A stretch of DNA of 64,000 nucleotides from JBJMLO01 sp045805265. Its GTDB lineage: Bacteria > Actinomycetota > UBA4738 > JACQTL01. Within the stretch, counting starts at the first letter, position 1, and every line of letters begins with the position of its first letter. A program made the translations under genes and the position numbers. The DNA lies in contig JBJMLO010000011.1 in NCBI GenBank assembly GCA_045805265.1, positions 620,001 through 684,000 on the forward strand, read 5' to 3'. The notes under the pieces were generated by a model. That model had not been told where the DNA came from, did no database searches, and was given only the letters and a program-made list of their open reading frames with translations. Below are positions 1-8,666 of the stretch, piece after piece.

Positions 1-491
1 TGGCGAACGCGGAGACGGCCCGGCGATTCGACCTGACGACGATGAGCTCCCTGGCCCCTGTCGCCGGCCGGCTGACGTTCGGCGGCCCGCCGGAATGCCC
101 CCAACGACCGTTCTGCCTCCCGGGACTGAACAGGGCGTACGGGATCCTGTTCGACGACTTCGACGCCCTGGACGTTGGCGGGCCGCAGACCATCGCCGCA
201 CTCAAAGCCGACGACGTGCAGATCGGATTGCTGTTCTCCACGGACCCGAGCATCGAGGAGAACGGATTCGTGCCGCTCGTCGACGACAAGCACCTCCAGA
301 ACGCGGAGAACATCACGCCCGTGATCCGCTCGGACAAGCTGGACGGCCAGGTCCGGGGGTTGCTCGACGCGGTGAGCGCCCGGCTCTCCACCCAGACCGT
401 GACCGAGCTCGTCGGGAAGGTCGCGACCGACGGGCGGAACTTGGCCGCGGTGGCCAGGGAGTTCCTCGCCGAGAACGGCCTGTTGCAGTAA
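1..491 (+). CDS. Glycine betaine/choline ABC transporter substrate-binding protein (OpuAC/ProX type), C-terminal part
   Basis: The gene is cut by the left edge: the frame is open from base 3 and an internal ATG at 42 is not the start. About 162 residues remain. The segment GGPPECPQRPFCLPGL, followed by a YGI..F.DFDALD stretch, is characteristic of the ligand-binding lobe of OpuAC/ProX-type proteins, and the C-terminal helix (LSTQTVTELVGKV, then a FLAENGLL ending) is the usual end of these proteins. It would bind quaternary ammonium osmolytes outside the membrane and deliver them to an ABC permease. The N-terminal signal and the permease and ATPase genes would lie to the left, outside the window. 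No other osmolyte gene follows. Family assignment is firm; the exact ligand is inferred. Confidence 0.85.
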   Translation, partial: ANAETARRFDLTTMSSLAPVAGRLTFGGPPECPQRPFCLPGLNRAYGILFDDFDALDVGGPQTIAALKADDVQIGLLFSTDPSIEENGFVPLVDDKHLQNAENITPVIRSDKLDGQVRGLLDAVSARLSTQTVTELVGKVATDGRNLAAVAREFLAENGLLQ

Positions 492-555
492 CGGACTGGG
501 TGCGGCCGTCTTCGATACGAAACGCCGGACGACGTAGCCGAAAGGGGAGCCGTGG

Positions 556-1155
556 ATGGGGAAGGTCGTCGTGATCAATGCCGTCACGCTCGACGGGGTG
601 ATGCAGTCTCCGGGACGTCCGGATGAGGACCCGCGCGACGGGTTCACCCACGGCGGCTGGGCCGCACAGTACCTCGATGACCAGGCTCTGGCCGCGGTCC
701 AGGCCCGCGTTGCGGAGGGTGGCGGACTGCAGCTGTTGCTGGGCCGGCGAAGCTACGAAGAGATGCTCGGGTACTGGAATACGCGGGGCGGTCCCTTCAA
801 GGACGGACTGAACAACGCCCCGAAGTACGTGGCCTCGAGAACGCTGCGCGAGCCGCTGCCCTGGCCGAACTCGACCCTGCTCGACGGAGACGTCGCCGAG
901 GCCGTCGCGCAACTCAAGCGAGAGGTGAGCGGGGACCTGACCGTGATGGGAAGCGGAAACCTGCTCCAGACGCTGATGCGTCATGACCTGATCGACGAGT
1001 ACATGCTCTCGATCACCCCGGTCGTCTTCGGGACCGGCCGTCGGCTGTTCGCCGAGGGCAGTCCGCCAGCATCCTTTCGCCTCGTCGACAGCACCACCAC
1101 GCGCACGGGCGTGATCATCACCCGCTACCAAACCGCGCACCGCTCCGCGGCGTGA
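556..1155 (+). CDS. Dihydrofolate reductase family protein (RibD C-terminal domain)
   Basis: 199 residues, one domain. The N-terminus KVVVINAVTLDGVMQSPG and the later segments LLLGRRSYEEML, VMGSGNLLQTLMRHDLIDEY and TPVVFGTGRRLF are the typical beta-strand and NADPH-binding elements of the RibD_C/DHFR-like fold. Such proteins are predicted NAD(P)H-dependent reductases; most stand-alone actinobacterial copies have no assigned substrate, so neither folate nor riboflavin synthesis should be assumed. The ATG at 556 is preceded by AAAGGGGAG at 541-549 with ideal spacing. It is a single gene, followed by an opposite-strand glycosyltransferase. Confidence 0.88.
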   Translation: MGKVVVINAVTLDGVMQSPGRPDEDPRDGFTHGGWAAQYLDDQALAAVQARVAEGGGLQLLLGRRSYEEMLGYWNTRGGPFKDGLNNAPKYVASRTLREPLPWPNSTLLDGDVAEAVAQLKREVSGDLTVMGSGNLLQTLMRHDLIDEYMLSITPVVFGTGRRLFAEGSPPASFRLVDSTTTRTGVIITRYQTAHRSAA

Positions 1156-1348
1156 CGCCGGCCACGACGAGGCCGCTGGAGCCCGTCGGGAGGTCGTGAT
1201 CGACAGGCGGACGTGGCTGCGGTGGCCAGGAGATGATGACCGTGAACGGCCTTCTAACGCGCCGGCTCCGTCGCCGAGCTTGGCGACCAGCAGATCGCGC
1301 CGTCCGTCGGGGTGCGAGACTGGCTCGAGTCGACTTGGTTCGGGGGAG

Positions 1349-2812
1349 CTACCCGACGGGCACAGGCACGGGAGACTCCAGCTCCACGCCGTCCACGTCG
1401 AAGAGTCCCGCGTGCTCCAGCTGCTCCTGTTTGGCTCGCAGCATGAAGATGTGACGAACACCGGCCCACGTACCGGCGAACCGAACCGCCAACAGAAGGG
1501 GTCCATACACGAGCACGGTGAGCGGCAGCAGCCACCATACCGCCAGTCCCTGCCGGCAACGGAGGGCGGGGCTGATCATTGCGATTTGAAGTGCGAGCGT
1601 CACCAGGTAACCACCGGTGAGCACACCCAGCCAGATGAGACCACCGTGTCGGACACTCACCGCGAGGTAGAGCGGCAATGACGCGGCAAACAGGTCGCGC
1701 AGGCCCGACAGCGCACGCATGGGGAGACCGGCGAAGCCGATCGTCCCCTCGTGCCAGTACCGTCGGTTCGCGACGCCCTCTCTGTGGATGTATACGGCGA
1801 CCGTGCCGCAGATTGCCCACCGGAGCCGCTGACGAATCAACTGTCGCAGGGTCTCGGGAACGGACGTATAGCCGATGGCGTCTGGAGCCATGGCAACCCG
1901 GCCCAGGCGGTGCGCCTTCAGGGTCATGTCCATGTCCTCACTGACCCACTTCGGGAGCGAGCAGAAACCTCCGGAACGAAGGACGACATCTCGCCGGAAT
2001 ACCGACAGCCCACCACTGGCGCAGAGAAGGCTCTGGACCAGCACCTGTGTACGTCGCTCCAATTCCATCGCGAGCATGTACTCGAGGGACTGAAGACGAG
2101 TCCACACTGACGCCAAATGGTTGGCCACCCGCAAATTCACAGCCACCGCGACCGCCCGGCCCGAGACGATCGCTGGAATGGCGCGGGCGACAGTATCCGG
2201 CTCCATCACCGTGTCGTCGTCCATCCGGACGATGATGTCGTGGCTGGCTCGGGCGACCCCGTAGTTGACGGCCACGCTGGCCGCGTACTCGTCTCGTCTG
2301 GTGGAGACCGAGAACGCGCGGACCTCCAAATGTTCCCGCTCGAGACGTTGCAGCACCGCCCATGTGTCGTCAGTGCTGTTGTTTTCCACGAGGACGATCT
2401 CGATGGGTCGCGCTGTTTGGGCGAGCAACGACTGCACCGTTGCCTCCATCTTGTGAGCTGAGTTGGAGCACGGAACGACGATGGACACCCCGCGATCCTG
2501 GACGGGGCCCTCCGGGCTTCGTTTCCGGTCCGCCAGCAGCACAGCCAGAGGCCGACCGATCAACCAAGTGAACCAGACGCCGAATACCACCGTCGGAGGA
2601 ATCCATGCATACGCATCGCCGATCCCCAGTTGGTTGCTCAGATAGGCCAGTGGGAGGAACAGCAGTGCCGATACCAAGATCAGAAGCCCGATCCAGCAGA
2701 GCACGGTTCTGATGGTCGTCGTGGGCGGGCGGTCGAGGTCCCATGCGTCGCCACTGGCGAGGGCTTCGACAAGCGAATCGTCGCTCGGCAGCGACTCGAG
2801 GGAAGGGCGCAT
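1349..2812 (-). CDS. Membrane-bound family 2 glycosyltransferase (cellulose/hyaluronan synthase-like)
   Basis: 487 residues. Two transmembrane helices (about 35-57 and 70-92) precede a cytosolic GT-A domain (about 107-340), then three or more helices (about 372-450). The domain has the complete processive-GT2 motif set: SIVVPCSNSA at the nucleotide pocket, ENNSTDD, MDDDT (Asp198-200, metal and UDP binding), SED with the catalytic Asp at about 293, and QRLRW (328-332), the Q-x-x-R-W product-site motif. This suggests a UDP-sugar transferase that may build and extrude a polysaccharide. The NSTDD element and the Q-R-L-R-W form resemble the hyaluronan/chitin synthase branch. No other polysaccharide gene adjoins it, so the product is unknown. 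Confidence 0.85.
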   Translation of the reverse strand: MRPSLESLPSDDSLVEALASGDAWDLDRPPTTTIRTVLCWIGLLILVSALLFLPLAYLSNQLGIGDAYAWIPPTVVFGVWFTWLIGRPLAVLLADRKRSPEGPVQDRGVSIVVPCSNSAHKMEATVQSLLAQTARPIEIVLVENNSTDDTWAVLQRLEREHLEVRAFSVSTRRDEYAASVAVNYGVARASHDIIVRMDDDTVMEPDTVARAIPAIVSGRAVAVAVNLRVANHLASVWTRLQSLEYMLAMELERRTQVLVQSLLCASGGLSVFRRDVVLRSGGFCSLPKWVSEDMDMTLKAHRLGRVAMAPDAIGYTSVPETLRQLIRQRLRWAICGTVAVYIHREGVANRRYWHEGTIGFAGLPMRALSGLRDLFAASLPLYLAVSVRHGGLIWLGVLTGGYLVTLALQIAMISPALRCRQGLAVWWLLPLTVLVYGPLLLAVRFAGTWAGVRHIFMLRAKQEQLEHAGLFDVDGVELESPVPVPVG

Positions 2813-3263
2813 CGGGCCACCCTAGGAGGCGTGTTCACCACCTGGTATCGGTAGGTTGGCCTATTCGCCGGGCCACTACTTATGGGCCGAGCCGCGGTCG
2901 GGCAGACTGACTCGGTGCGATAACGGGTCGCCTCGCGCGTAGGTCACGGACGTGTCGGGGGTGATCACCGCTGATGGTCTTGGCCGCGTCCCGTCAAGTG
3001 GTGTATCAGCCCACTCGCTCCATCGTCATCGAAATAATGAATTAGCCGGCCGCCCCTCCGTGTTTCTCCCGGTAAGCATCGCCGGCCGCACCGGTCGAAC
3101 CTTCGGGGCGCAGGCAATTACCGCGGAGACATCCGTGGACGGACTCTTGACCCTGGGCGGACGAGCGGTTCAGAATCGCCGGTGCCACTCATAGACGGAC
3201 TGCGTCGCCCCGAGCGCCCCGGAGTGACACCAGAGCCCGAGCAGGGCGCGCGAGGAGGAGTCG
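2813..3263. other. 451-bp region without a supported gene
   Basis: Between the divergently oriented glycosyltransferase and the 3264 gene. It is less G+C-rich than its surroundings (an A/T-rich patch near 3030-3045). The only open frame, 2952-3194 on the plus strand, has no Shine-Dalgarno sequence and no recognisable protein character. The stretch CCCGTCAAGTGGTGTATCAG near 2990-3010 is reminiscent of the ends of some IS256-type elements, but no transposase, second end or target duplication is visible. It presumably also contains both promoters; GAGGAGG at about 3250-3257 is the ribosome site of the 3264 gene. Confidence 0.5.
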
Positions 3264-4277
3264 ATGCGCCCCCCGAATCCTCGAGTTCGCCGACCGCTCA
3301 ACCCTGCTTTCCGACACAAGATCGACCCAGGCTCCTCATTGCTCGCGCGGATCGCCCTGTGGCCTGCCGGACTGCTGCTCGCCGCGAGCGCCATCGGGAT
3401 GTGGATCGTGCTCCCATCGAGCTCGGCCCTTGCAAGCGGGACCTGCACCCAGCCCGATATCACACCCCCTTCGGTGAGCCCGGGCGGACGGCCGGTGGTC
3501 CTCACGGGGCCCAAGGAAGAGGTGGTGATCGATCTCGGCCACGACAACTCCGTCGCGGACGTCGACATACCCGTGACGGTCACCGCCGGCGTGCTGCCCG
3601 CGGGTGATCTGCAGTTCCTGGCGGGCCCCTTTCGCCAGGGGAAGGCGAAGATCGATCAGTCCGCTGTCGCCGTGCGGGTCAACAGGCGGTTGAAGGATGG
3701 GGTGGAGCTCAATCTCTGCATCGATCCGGCGGCAGCCGGCGGGATCGCACCGGGAACGTACACCGGCTCCATCCAGATCCGGGACCCGAGGCTCGAAGGC
3801 CAGGACATCCCCGTCAAGGCCACCAGGCAACTCGGCTCGATCGATCTCCTCGGGTGGGTGGGGGTACCGCTGACCGCCGTGATGGGAGTCCTCGGGATCT
3901 GGCTCACGGAGCGACGCTCCGCCAGCAAGCCGTCGTTCGGCAAGGGGACGAAGGGCCCCTTCCTCACCTGGTTCAAGGTGAACGGCCTGATCGGCCTCGC
4001 CCTGGGAGGCGCTGCTGCGTTCGTCCTGTGGGGGAAGGCGCACGGCAATGCGAGCTTCGGAGCCGGGACCGCCGTCATCGTGCTCCTCGGGGGCATGATC
4101 GTGGCGGCATACACGGGGAGCGGCCTGAGCTCGGCCGCGGCGGGAGCTCGCGACGGCACGGAATCGCACCCCCCGCCGGCCGCCGCGCCGGCTCGCCGCC
4201 CGAGGAGAAGGGCTCGCGCACAGAAGCCGACGGCGGACCATCCGGTCGGGCAGAACGCTGAGGGAGGGAGGCCATGA
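3264..4277 (+). CDS. Membrane-anchored protein of unknown function, co-translated with a patatin-like lipase
   Basis: 337 residues. A hydrophobic segment (about 29-57, ending ALASG) looks like a signal peptide or first helix. Residues 60-190 form an extracytoplasmic beta-rich region with two cysteines (CTQPDITPP and NLCIDP). Three further hydrophobic segments follow (about 197-215, 237-258, 268-290), then an Ala/Pro/Arg-rich basic tail. I do not recognise a named family. Its stop overlaps the next start (ATGA at 4274-4277), so it is almost certainly translationally coupled to the patatin protein and may anchor, present or regulate it. Shine-Dalgarno GAGGAGG precedes the ATG. Confidence 0.7.
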   Translation: MRPPNPRVRRPLNPAFRHKIDPGSSLLARIALWPAGLLLAASAIGMWIVLPSSSALASGTCTQPDITPPSVSPGGRPVVLTGPKEEVVIDLGHDNSVADVDIPVTVTAGVLPAGDLQFLAGPFRQGKAKIDQSAVAVRVNRRLKDGVELNLCIDPAAAGGIAPGTYTGSIQIRDPRLEGQDIPVKATRQLGSIDLLGWVGVPLTAVMGVLGIWLTERRSASKPSFGKGTKGPFLTWFKVNGLIGLALGGAAAFVLWGKAHGNASFGAGTAVIVLLGGMIVAAYTGSGLSSAAAGARDGTESHPPPAAAPARRPRRRARAQKPTADHPVGQNAEGGRP

Positions 4278-5899
4278 CACCGGATCAAACGCCCGGAGAC
4301 TCGAACAACCGACTCCGGATCGCGATGACGCTGTCGGGGGCCGTGTCGCTCGGCGCCTTCGAGGGTGGGGCGCTGGCCGCGCTCCTCGTCGGGCTCCAGG
4401 AGCTGGGCGACGGCGACCGACCGGTTGTGATCGACGTCATGAGCGGCGCTTCGGCCGGATCGATGACGGCCCTGCTCTCGGCCTGGATCCTGCTTCAGGG
4501 CGCGGACCCCGTCGCCCTGATGTCCGAGGCATGGGTGGAGGGACCGGCCATCGACAGCCTTCGCTCCCACGACACCTCTGCCCCACTGTCCGGGGAACGG
4601 CTGGACGAGCTCGGGGCGCACCTGTTTCGCACGGTTCCGCAGCCGCCCGCGCCCCGCCAGACCGAGTCGATCAGAGTCTCGATGGCGCTCGCCGCTCTTC
4701 GGGGGTTCGGCTACCACCTGCCGAGCCTCGAGCGTGACACACCAATCGAGGCCACCACCTACCTCGACTGGCACGAGGTGACGTTTGCCGCGGGGGATCC
4801 GCCCACCACGTTCACGGAGCCGCCGGATGCGTCGCCACTCAAATTCTCCTTGGCGTCCGGGGCGAACGCGCTGGGTTTCCCTCCGGTCGTGCTGGATCGC
4901 AGCGCAGACAGAGATCAATACCTCGAGAACGGGGTCACGAACTTTCCCGACAGCGGACATCTCTGGTACACGGACGGCGGGACGATCGACAACGAGCCAC
5001 TCGGTCGGACGATCGGGCTGGCGAACGAAGCCGATCAAGCGCTCGGCCACGAGGCGGGCGGACGGAGATTGCATCTCCTCATCCACCCGCATCCGACGGC
5101 CCCGCCGAGCGATGCGGCCTGGTCGGATCCGGGCAATCGACCGACGTGGACGCACACATTGACGCGCGCGCTCCACGTCGGAATGACACAGTCGTTGTAC
5201 GACGACCTCCACCAGATGGAGAAGACCAACTCGCGCCTGAAGTGGCGAGATGAGCTCCGGAGCATCATGAATCGATTCATCGAAGGGCTGCCGGGCGAGG
5301 CGTCCGGGGCCCTCCAGGAAGAGCTGCAGGCCGAGTGGTCTCGCCAGCAGAGCGATCAGGCAGAGATCCGATCGATGAAGTTGACCGGGCAGAAGGTGAC
5401 GGCCGACGCACATCCGCCGACGGACCAAGGGGGCGGCGGGGCCGAGCCAGAGGCCTCGGCGGAGGAACTCTTCGAACAGCTCCTGGACAACGTGGCCGGT
5501 CTGGTCGACAAGGAGCCGATCAGGGTGGAGGTCATTTCGCCGCTGATCGTCGCCGCTCCGGGACAACCCATCGAAGACCTCCTGGCTGGAGAATTCCTTG
5601 CCCATTTCGGAGGGTTCATCGACGAGGATCTTCGCTGGAGTGACTTCGCACTCGGCTACGACTGCATGGTCAAGTGGATGGAACGAGGGTGGACCGACCA
5701 CGGCGTCGACGCCGACACGACCAAGAAGATCAACGATGGCGCGGCGAGGGGACGGCGGGCGGAGTGGACGCGGCCGGGGGAAGGAACGAAATCCATCGGG
5801 AAGCTCGGATGGCACGACAAGCTTTCCGCTGCTCGCCTGGCCGTGCACATGGCGCACGTCGTCGAGCACGACCTGCGGCATCCCGATACCCAGGACTAG
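4274..5899 (+). CDS. Patatin-like phospholipase/acyl hydrolase
   Basis: 541 residues. The N-terminal domain has the patatin signature: an oxyanion loop SGAVSLGAFEGGAL (21-34), the nucleophile elbow GASAG with Ser60, and the catalytic-dyad DGG at 234-236 (TDGGTIDNEPL). It is therefore a predicted Ser/Asp lipid acyl hydrolase. The protein is longer than a minimal patatin; the C-terminal 250 residues contain an acidic, probably helical region and have no domain I recognise. There is no signal peptide, so the active site should be cytosolic unless it is recruited to the membrane by the upstream overlapping membrane protein. Substrate and role (lipid turnover or effector) cannot be told from sequence. 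Confidence 0.85.
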   Translation: MTPDQTPGDSNNRLRIAMTLSGAVSLGAFEGGALAALLVGLQELGDGDRPVVIDVMSGASAGSMTALLSAWILLQGADPVALMSEAWVEGPAIDSLRSHDTSAPLSGERLDELGAHLFRTVPQPPAPRQTESIRVSMALAALRGFGYHLPSLERDTPIEATTYLDWHEVTFAAGDPPTTFTEPPDASPLKFSLASGANALGFPPVVLDRSADRDQYLENGVTNFPDSGHLWYTDGGTIDNEPLGRTIGLANEADQALGHEAGGRRLHLLIHPHPTAPPSDAAWSDPGNRPTWTHTLTRALHVGMTQSLYDDLHQMEKTNSRLKWRDELRSIMNRFIEGLPGEASGALQEELQAEWSRQQSDQAEIRSMKLTGQKVTADAHPPTDQGGGGAEPEASAEELFEQLLDNVAGLVDKEPIRVEVISPLIVAAPGQPIEDLLAGEFLAHFGGFIDEDLRWSDFALGYDCMVKWMERGWTDHGVDADTTKKINDGAARGRRAEWTRPGEGTKSIGKLGWHDKLSAARLAVHMAHVVEHDLRHPDTQD

Positions 5900-6141
5900 G
5901 CCCCAGCGGAGGCCTGGAGTCCGGTGCCCACGCCCCCCATGGGCGACGAGTGGAGCCCGCGTCCCCCTCACCGAGCTCAGGCATCGCCGAGAAGTCGCTC
6001 ACGGGTCTGATCTGTCCATTGACTCCGTCGCGGCAGTCCGCGAAGGTGCGCCCGGACCGAGGAACGGTCTGCTTCTCCTTCGGAGAGGCCAGGCGGGGGA
6101 ATGCCCGGGAAGCTTCGGCGTCCGGACAGATCGGGGGAGGA

Positions 6142-6834
6142 ATGAGCAGCACGAAGGCGACGTTGCGTAGCCGCGTCAGGTCGATTGCCATCATGGCGGG
6201 GGCGGTGGTGGTCCTGTCCGTGGGGATCTCGGCTGTCGCGATCGCCGCGATCGGCCAGAGCGGAACGTTCAAGCTCTGCGTCAAGTCCGGGGCCGTCCGC
6301 GCCATCGACAACAGCCTCACCTGCGCGACCGGGGAGCGGACCCTCACCGTCTACACGAAGGACGGCGCGGACACGAAATTCCTCAGCAAGACAGGGAAGG
6401 CCGCCAATTCCGACAAGCTCGACGGGAAGGACTCGACTGCATTCGTGACGACGAACTGCATCGGGTACCCGCACAACTCGATCGACTGGCACGGATGCAA
6501 CCTGATCGCCGCCAACATCTCCCACCAAAGCATGAGCGGAGCCGACCTGTCGGGGGCGAATCTGAAGTTCGCACTCGCGGACGGCGTCAACTTCGTCGCG
6601 ACCCACCTGGAGAACGCCAACCTCCAGGGCGTGGAGTTCATCGACGCCGCCCTCGAGAACGCCCACATGGACGGCGCCGACCTGACCAACGCCAACATGA
6701 AAGATGCAGTCATGACGGGCGCCCAGTTGCCGGGCGCGACCCTCACCGGAGTCAACTGGGACAACACCACGTGCCCGGACGGCACGAACAGCACCAACGA
6801 CAACAGCGGGACCTGCGAGGGTCACCTGAGCTGA
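6142..6834 (+). CDS. Secreted or membrane-anchored pentapeptide-repeat protein
   Basis: 230 residues from ATG 6142; the frame is open far upstream but GGGGGAGG at 6133-6140 fixes this start. A hydrophobic segment (about 14-35) is a signal peptide or anchor. A mid region contains the phrase NSDKLDGKDSTAF, which recurs in many secreted actinobacterial proteins. From about residue 125 there are A(D/N)LxxAN-type pentapeptides (ADLSGANLKF, ENANLQGVEF, ADLTNANMKD, PGATLTGVNW) that should form a short right-handed quadrilateral beta helix. Cysteines near 112, 120, 212 and 224 could make disulfides. Molecular role unknown; not a Qnr-type cytosolic protein because of the export signal. Confidence 0.8.
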   Translation: MSSTKATLRSRVRSIAIMAGAVVVLSVGISAVAIAAIGQSGTFKLCVKSGAVRAIDNSLTCATGERTLTVYTKDGADTKFLSKTGKAANSDKLDGKDSTAFVTTNCIGYPHNSIDWHGCNLIAANISHQSMSGADLSGANLKFALADGVNFVATHLENANLQGVEFIDAALENAHMDGADLTNANMKDAVMTGAQLPGATLTGVNWDNTTCPDGTNSTNDNSGTCEGHLS

Positions 6835-6858
6835 CGCACGGTTCGAGATCAGGGTCGC

Positions 6859-7284
6859 TCAGGGCGCGGCGGGACCCACACGGATCGAGGTGACGACCAC
6901 CTCGGTTCCCCTTCGGAGCGAGTTGGGGATCTCGGCGATCTCGTCGACGTGCGCCACGAGCCGGCGGATGTCCTGCTCCGGGGCGTCGCCGTCCACCTCA
7001 ACTTCGTACTCGATCGGGGTGGAGACGGCGGGGTCGCCCTGGTAGTCGCTTCGGACCGCGACCCGCACCCGCCGGAGCGTGATCCCCTCGCGGGCGGCCT
7101 CACGGAACAGGTCGTTCGAGATGCACCCGGCGACGGCCAGGTTCAGCAGCTGCCCGCCGCTGAAGCCCTGGCCCCCGCCCCCTGCCTGGGCCGGCCGATC
7201 CACCACCAGGGTGAGCTGCCCGGCCGAGCCCAACGCGGTGGTGCGGCCGTCGATCGAAATCGTCTCGACCTCGTATCCCGTCAT
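6859..7284 (-). CDS. OsmC/Ohr family protein
   Basis: 141 residues, single OsmC domain. GGQLLNLAVAGCISNDLFREA contains the first conserved cysteine at the start of the long central helix. Where the second resolving cysteine is usually found (a CP or C-x-V motif), this protein has IAEIPNSLRRGTEV, so it lacks the standard second Cys and may not be a classical thiol peroxidase. It is last of three co-directional genes (RAM-domain protein 8242-8508, SDR 7315-8181, this gene) with short gaps of 60 and 30 bases, divergent from a TetR regulator. Likely role: reactive-electrophile or peroxide handling. Confidence 0.85.
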   Translation of the reverse strand: MTGYEVETISIDGRTTALGSAGQLTLVVDRPAQAGGGGQGFSGGQLLNLAVAGCISNDLFREAAREGITLRRVRVAVRSDYQGDPAVSTPIEYEVEVDGDAPEQDIRRLVAHVDEIAEIPNSLRRGTEVVVTSIRVGPAAP

Positions 7285-7314
7285 CGCTCCCTCCCCCAGA
7301 CGTCGGAAGCGAAT

Positions 7315-8181
7315 CTAGGCGCCGGCCGCCGCGCTCGGGCGAGGGAGGGCCTCGTCGACGAGCTGTTCGCTCAGCCTCCACAGGCGCCGGCGAGCCTCGG
7401 CGTCGTATGCCTGGTCATCCGGGCGAGCCTCGTCGAGGCGGTCGAAGTAGCGGCCGGTGACGCCGTCGAGCTCGGGAGAGACGGCGAGCCGGAGGGTCGC
7501 CTCGACGCCGTCCTCCACCGTGCTCATCGTGTGGCCGAAGCTCTCGTACACCATCTTCGTGTTCATCAGCGAGGCCGGGTGGAGCGCGTTGACCGTCACG
7601 CCGGATTCGCCCTCGCGGCGGAGGCGCTCGGCGAGCTCGAACGCATGCATGATCTGTGCGAGCTTGCTCTGGCGGTACGCACGCATTCCGCCGTAGTCCC
7701 GCTCGATCATCACGTCGTCGAGGTCGATCGCCTCCTGGCCGACCGACGCGACATTCACGATCCTCGCCGGCGCCGAGCGTCGGAGGAGGGGCAGCAGCTC
7801 CTCCGTGAGCAGGAACGGCGCCAGGTAGTTGACCGCGAACCGCAGCTCGTAGCCGTCCGCGCTCTCTTCGCGCACGCTCCTGTCCGCGCCGCCCCCGATT
7901 CCCGCGTTGTTGACCAGGACGTCGAGCCGGACCTCGCGGTCGATGATCTCCCGGGCCAGCCCGTCGACCTCCTCCAGCGAGGACAGATCGGCGAGGTACG
8001 TGCGGACGAGGCCCTTGCCGGTTTCCTCACGGATCTCCCGAGCCGTCTCTTCCAGCCTGGCCTCGTTCCGCCCGTGGATCAGGACCGTGGCGTCGCGGCG
8101 GGCCAGCTCGGTCGACAGGGCCCGGCCGAGGCCGTCCGTGGCACCGGTCACCAGGATCGTCTGTTCCTCGACTGGTCTCAT
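7315..8181 (-). CDS. Short-chain dehydrogenase/reductase
   Basis: 288 residues from ATG 8181, chosen over an upstream ATG (8217) because GGGAGG lies 4-10 bases before it. Rossmann motif TGATDGLG near the N-terminus, NNAGIGGG, and the catalytic YRQSK (Y-x3-K) are all present; it resembles the retinol-dehydrogenase/oxidoreductase-like SDR branch, NAD(P)H-dependent with unknown substrate. It sits between a stand-alone RAM-domain protein and an OsmC protein in a probable operon. A second SDR of the same general type is at 60424-61308. Confidence 0.88.
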   Translation of the reverse strand: MRPVEEQTILVTGATDGLGRALSTELARRDATVLIHGRNEARLEETAREIREETGKGLVRTYLADLSSLEEVDGLAREIIDREVRLDVLVNNAGIGGGADRSVREESADGYELRFAVNYLAPFLLTEELLPLLRRSAPARIVNVASVGQEAIDLDDVMIERDYGGMRAYRQSKLAQIMHAFELAERLRREGESGVTVNALHPASLMNTKMVYESFGHTMSTVEDGVEATLRLAVSPELDGVTGRYFDRLDEARPDDQAYDAEARRRLWRLSEQLVDEALPRPSAAAGA

Positions 8182-8241
8182 CGTGCCTCCCAAATCGGGT
8201 CGGGTCCGTTCCCCCAAGCCTTCCCCCGACGGGCTCGACCG

Positions 8242-8508
8242 TCACGCCGCCGTCAGGCTCGGGACCTCGGCGTGCGCCGGCACCAGTGGCGCGGCCAGTG
8301 CGTGGATGACGCCCGGCAGCGCGCGGATCTCCTCGACGATGCCCTCCACCGAGTCGACCGCGCCGTCGGGTCGCGCCAGGACCACCGCGTCGAACGGTCC
8401 CTGCACGTCCTCGGCGAGCACGACACCCGGGAGGGCCTGCAGCGACCGCGCGATCGGATCGGTGTGCCCGTCGGTCTGGACGAACACGTAAGCGTCGCTC
8501 CTGGTCAA
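8242..8508 (-). CDS. Stand-alone RAM (Lrp/AsnC ligand-binding) domain protein
   Basis: 88 residues from TTG 8508, which has AAGGAG six bases upstream; the longer open frame to 8637 would run into the divergent TetR promoter. The pattern DAYVFVQTDG, IARSLQALPGVVLAEDVQGPFDAVVLA and VEEIRALPGVIHAL is the beta-alpha-beta RAM fold of Lrp/AsnC proteins (alpha-helix and GPFDAVV-type core), without a DNA-binding domain. Stand-alone RAM proteins oligomerise and bind small molecules; their targets are mostly unknown. First gene of the RAM-SDR-OsmC unit. Confidence 0.75.
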   Translation of the reverse strand: MTRSDAYVFVQTDGHTDPIARSLQALPGVVLAEDVQGPFDAVVLARPDGAVDSVEGIVEEIRALPGVIHALAAPLVPAHAEVPSLTAA

Positions 8509-8613
8509 AGCGTTCTCCTTCCCTGCAGTGCGGGCTTCCCACATTCCCCTCCGGTGCGATCCCGGTGGCACCGCTTCCGGAGGTGCGCCCACCCTACACG
8601 CATCCGCTGTCTT

Positions 8614-8657
8614 TTGGCAACTCCTGCCAGATTGCATCGACCGCCAAGTGCTATGCT
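8614..8657. promoter_or_regulatory. Divergent promoter region with inverted repeat, possible TetR operator
   Basis: Between the minus-strand unit (start 8508) and the TetR gene (start 8667). TGGCA-ACTCC-TGCCA (8615-8629) is a perfect five-base inverted repeat. TATGCT (8652-8657) is a good -10 box whose 3' end is 9 bases from the TetR ATG, and there is no Shine-Dalgarno sequence, so the regulator mRNA is probably leaderless. TetR proteins usually bind such sites in their own divergent promoter; that this site is the operator is inference. Confidence 0.4.
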
Positions 8658-8666
8658 GTGCCCGTC

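Noticed and set aside
2952..3194. 80-residue ORF in the non-coding gap
   Set aside because: No ribosome site, no recognisable features, composition unlike neighbouring genes.
3656..5971. 771-residue open frame on the minus strand
   Set aside because: It opposes the patatin and membrane protein genes, is Arg/Pro-rich and has no domain; it reflects high G+C in the third codon position of the real genes.
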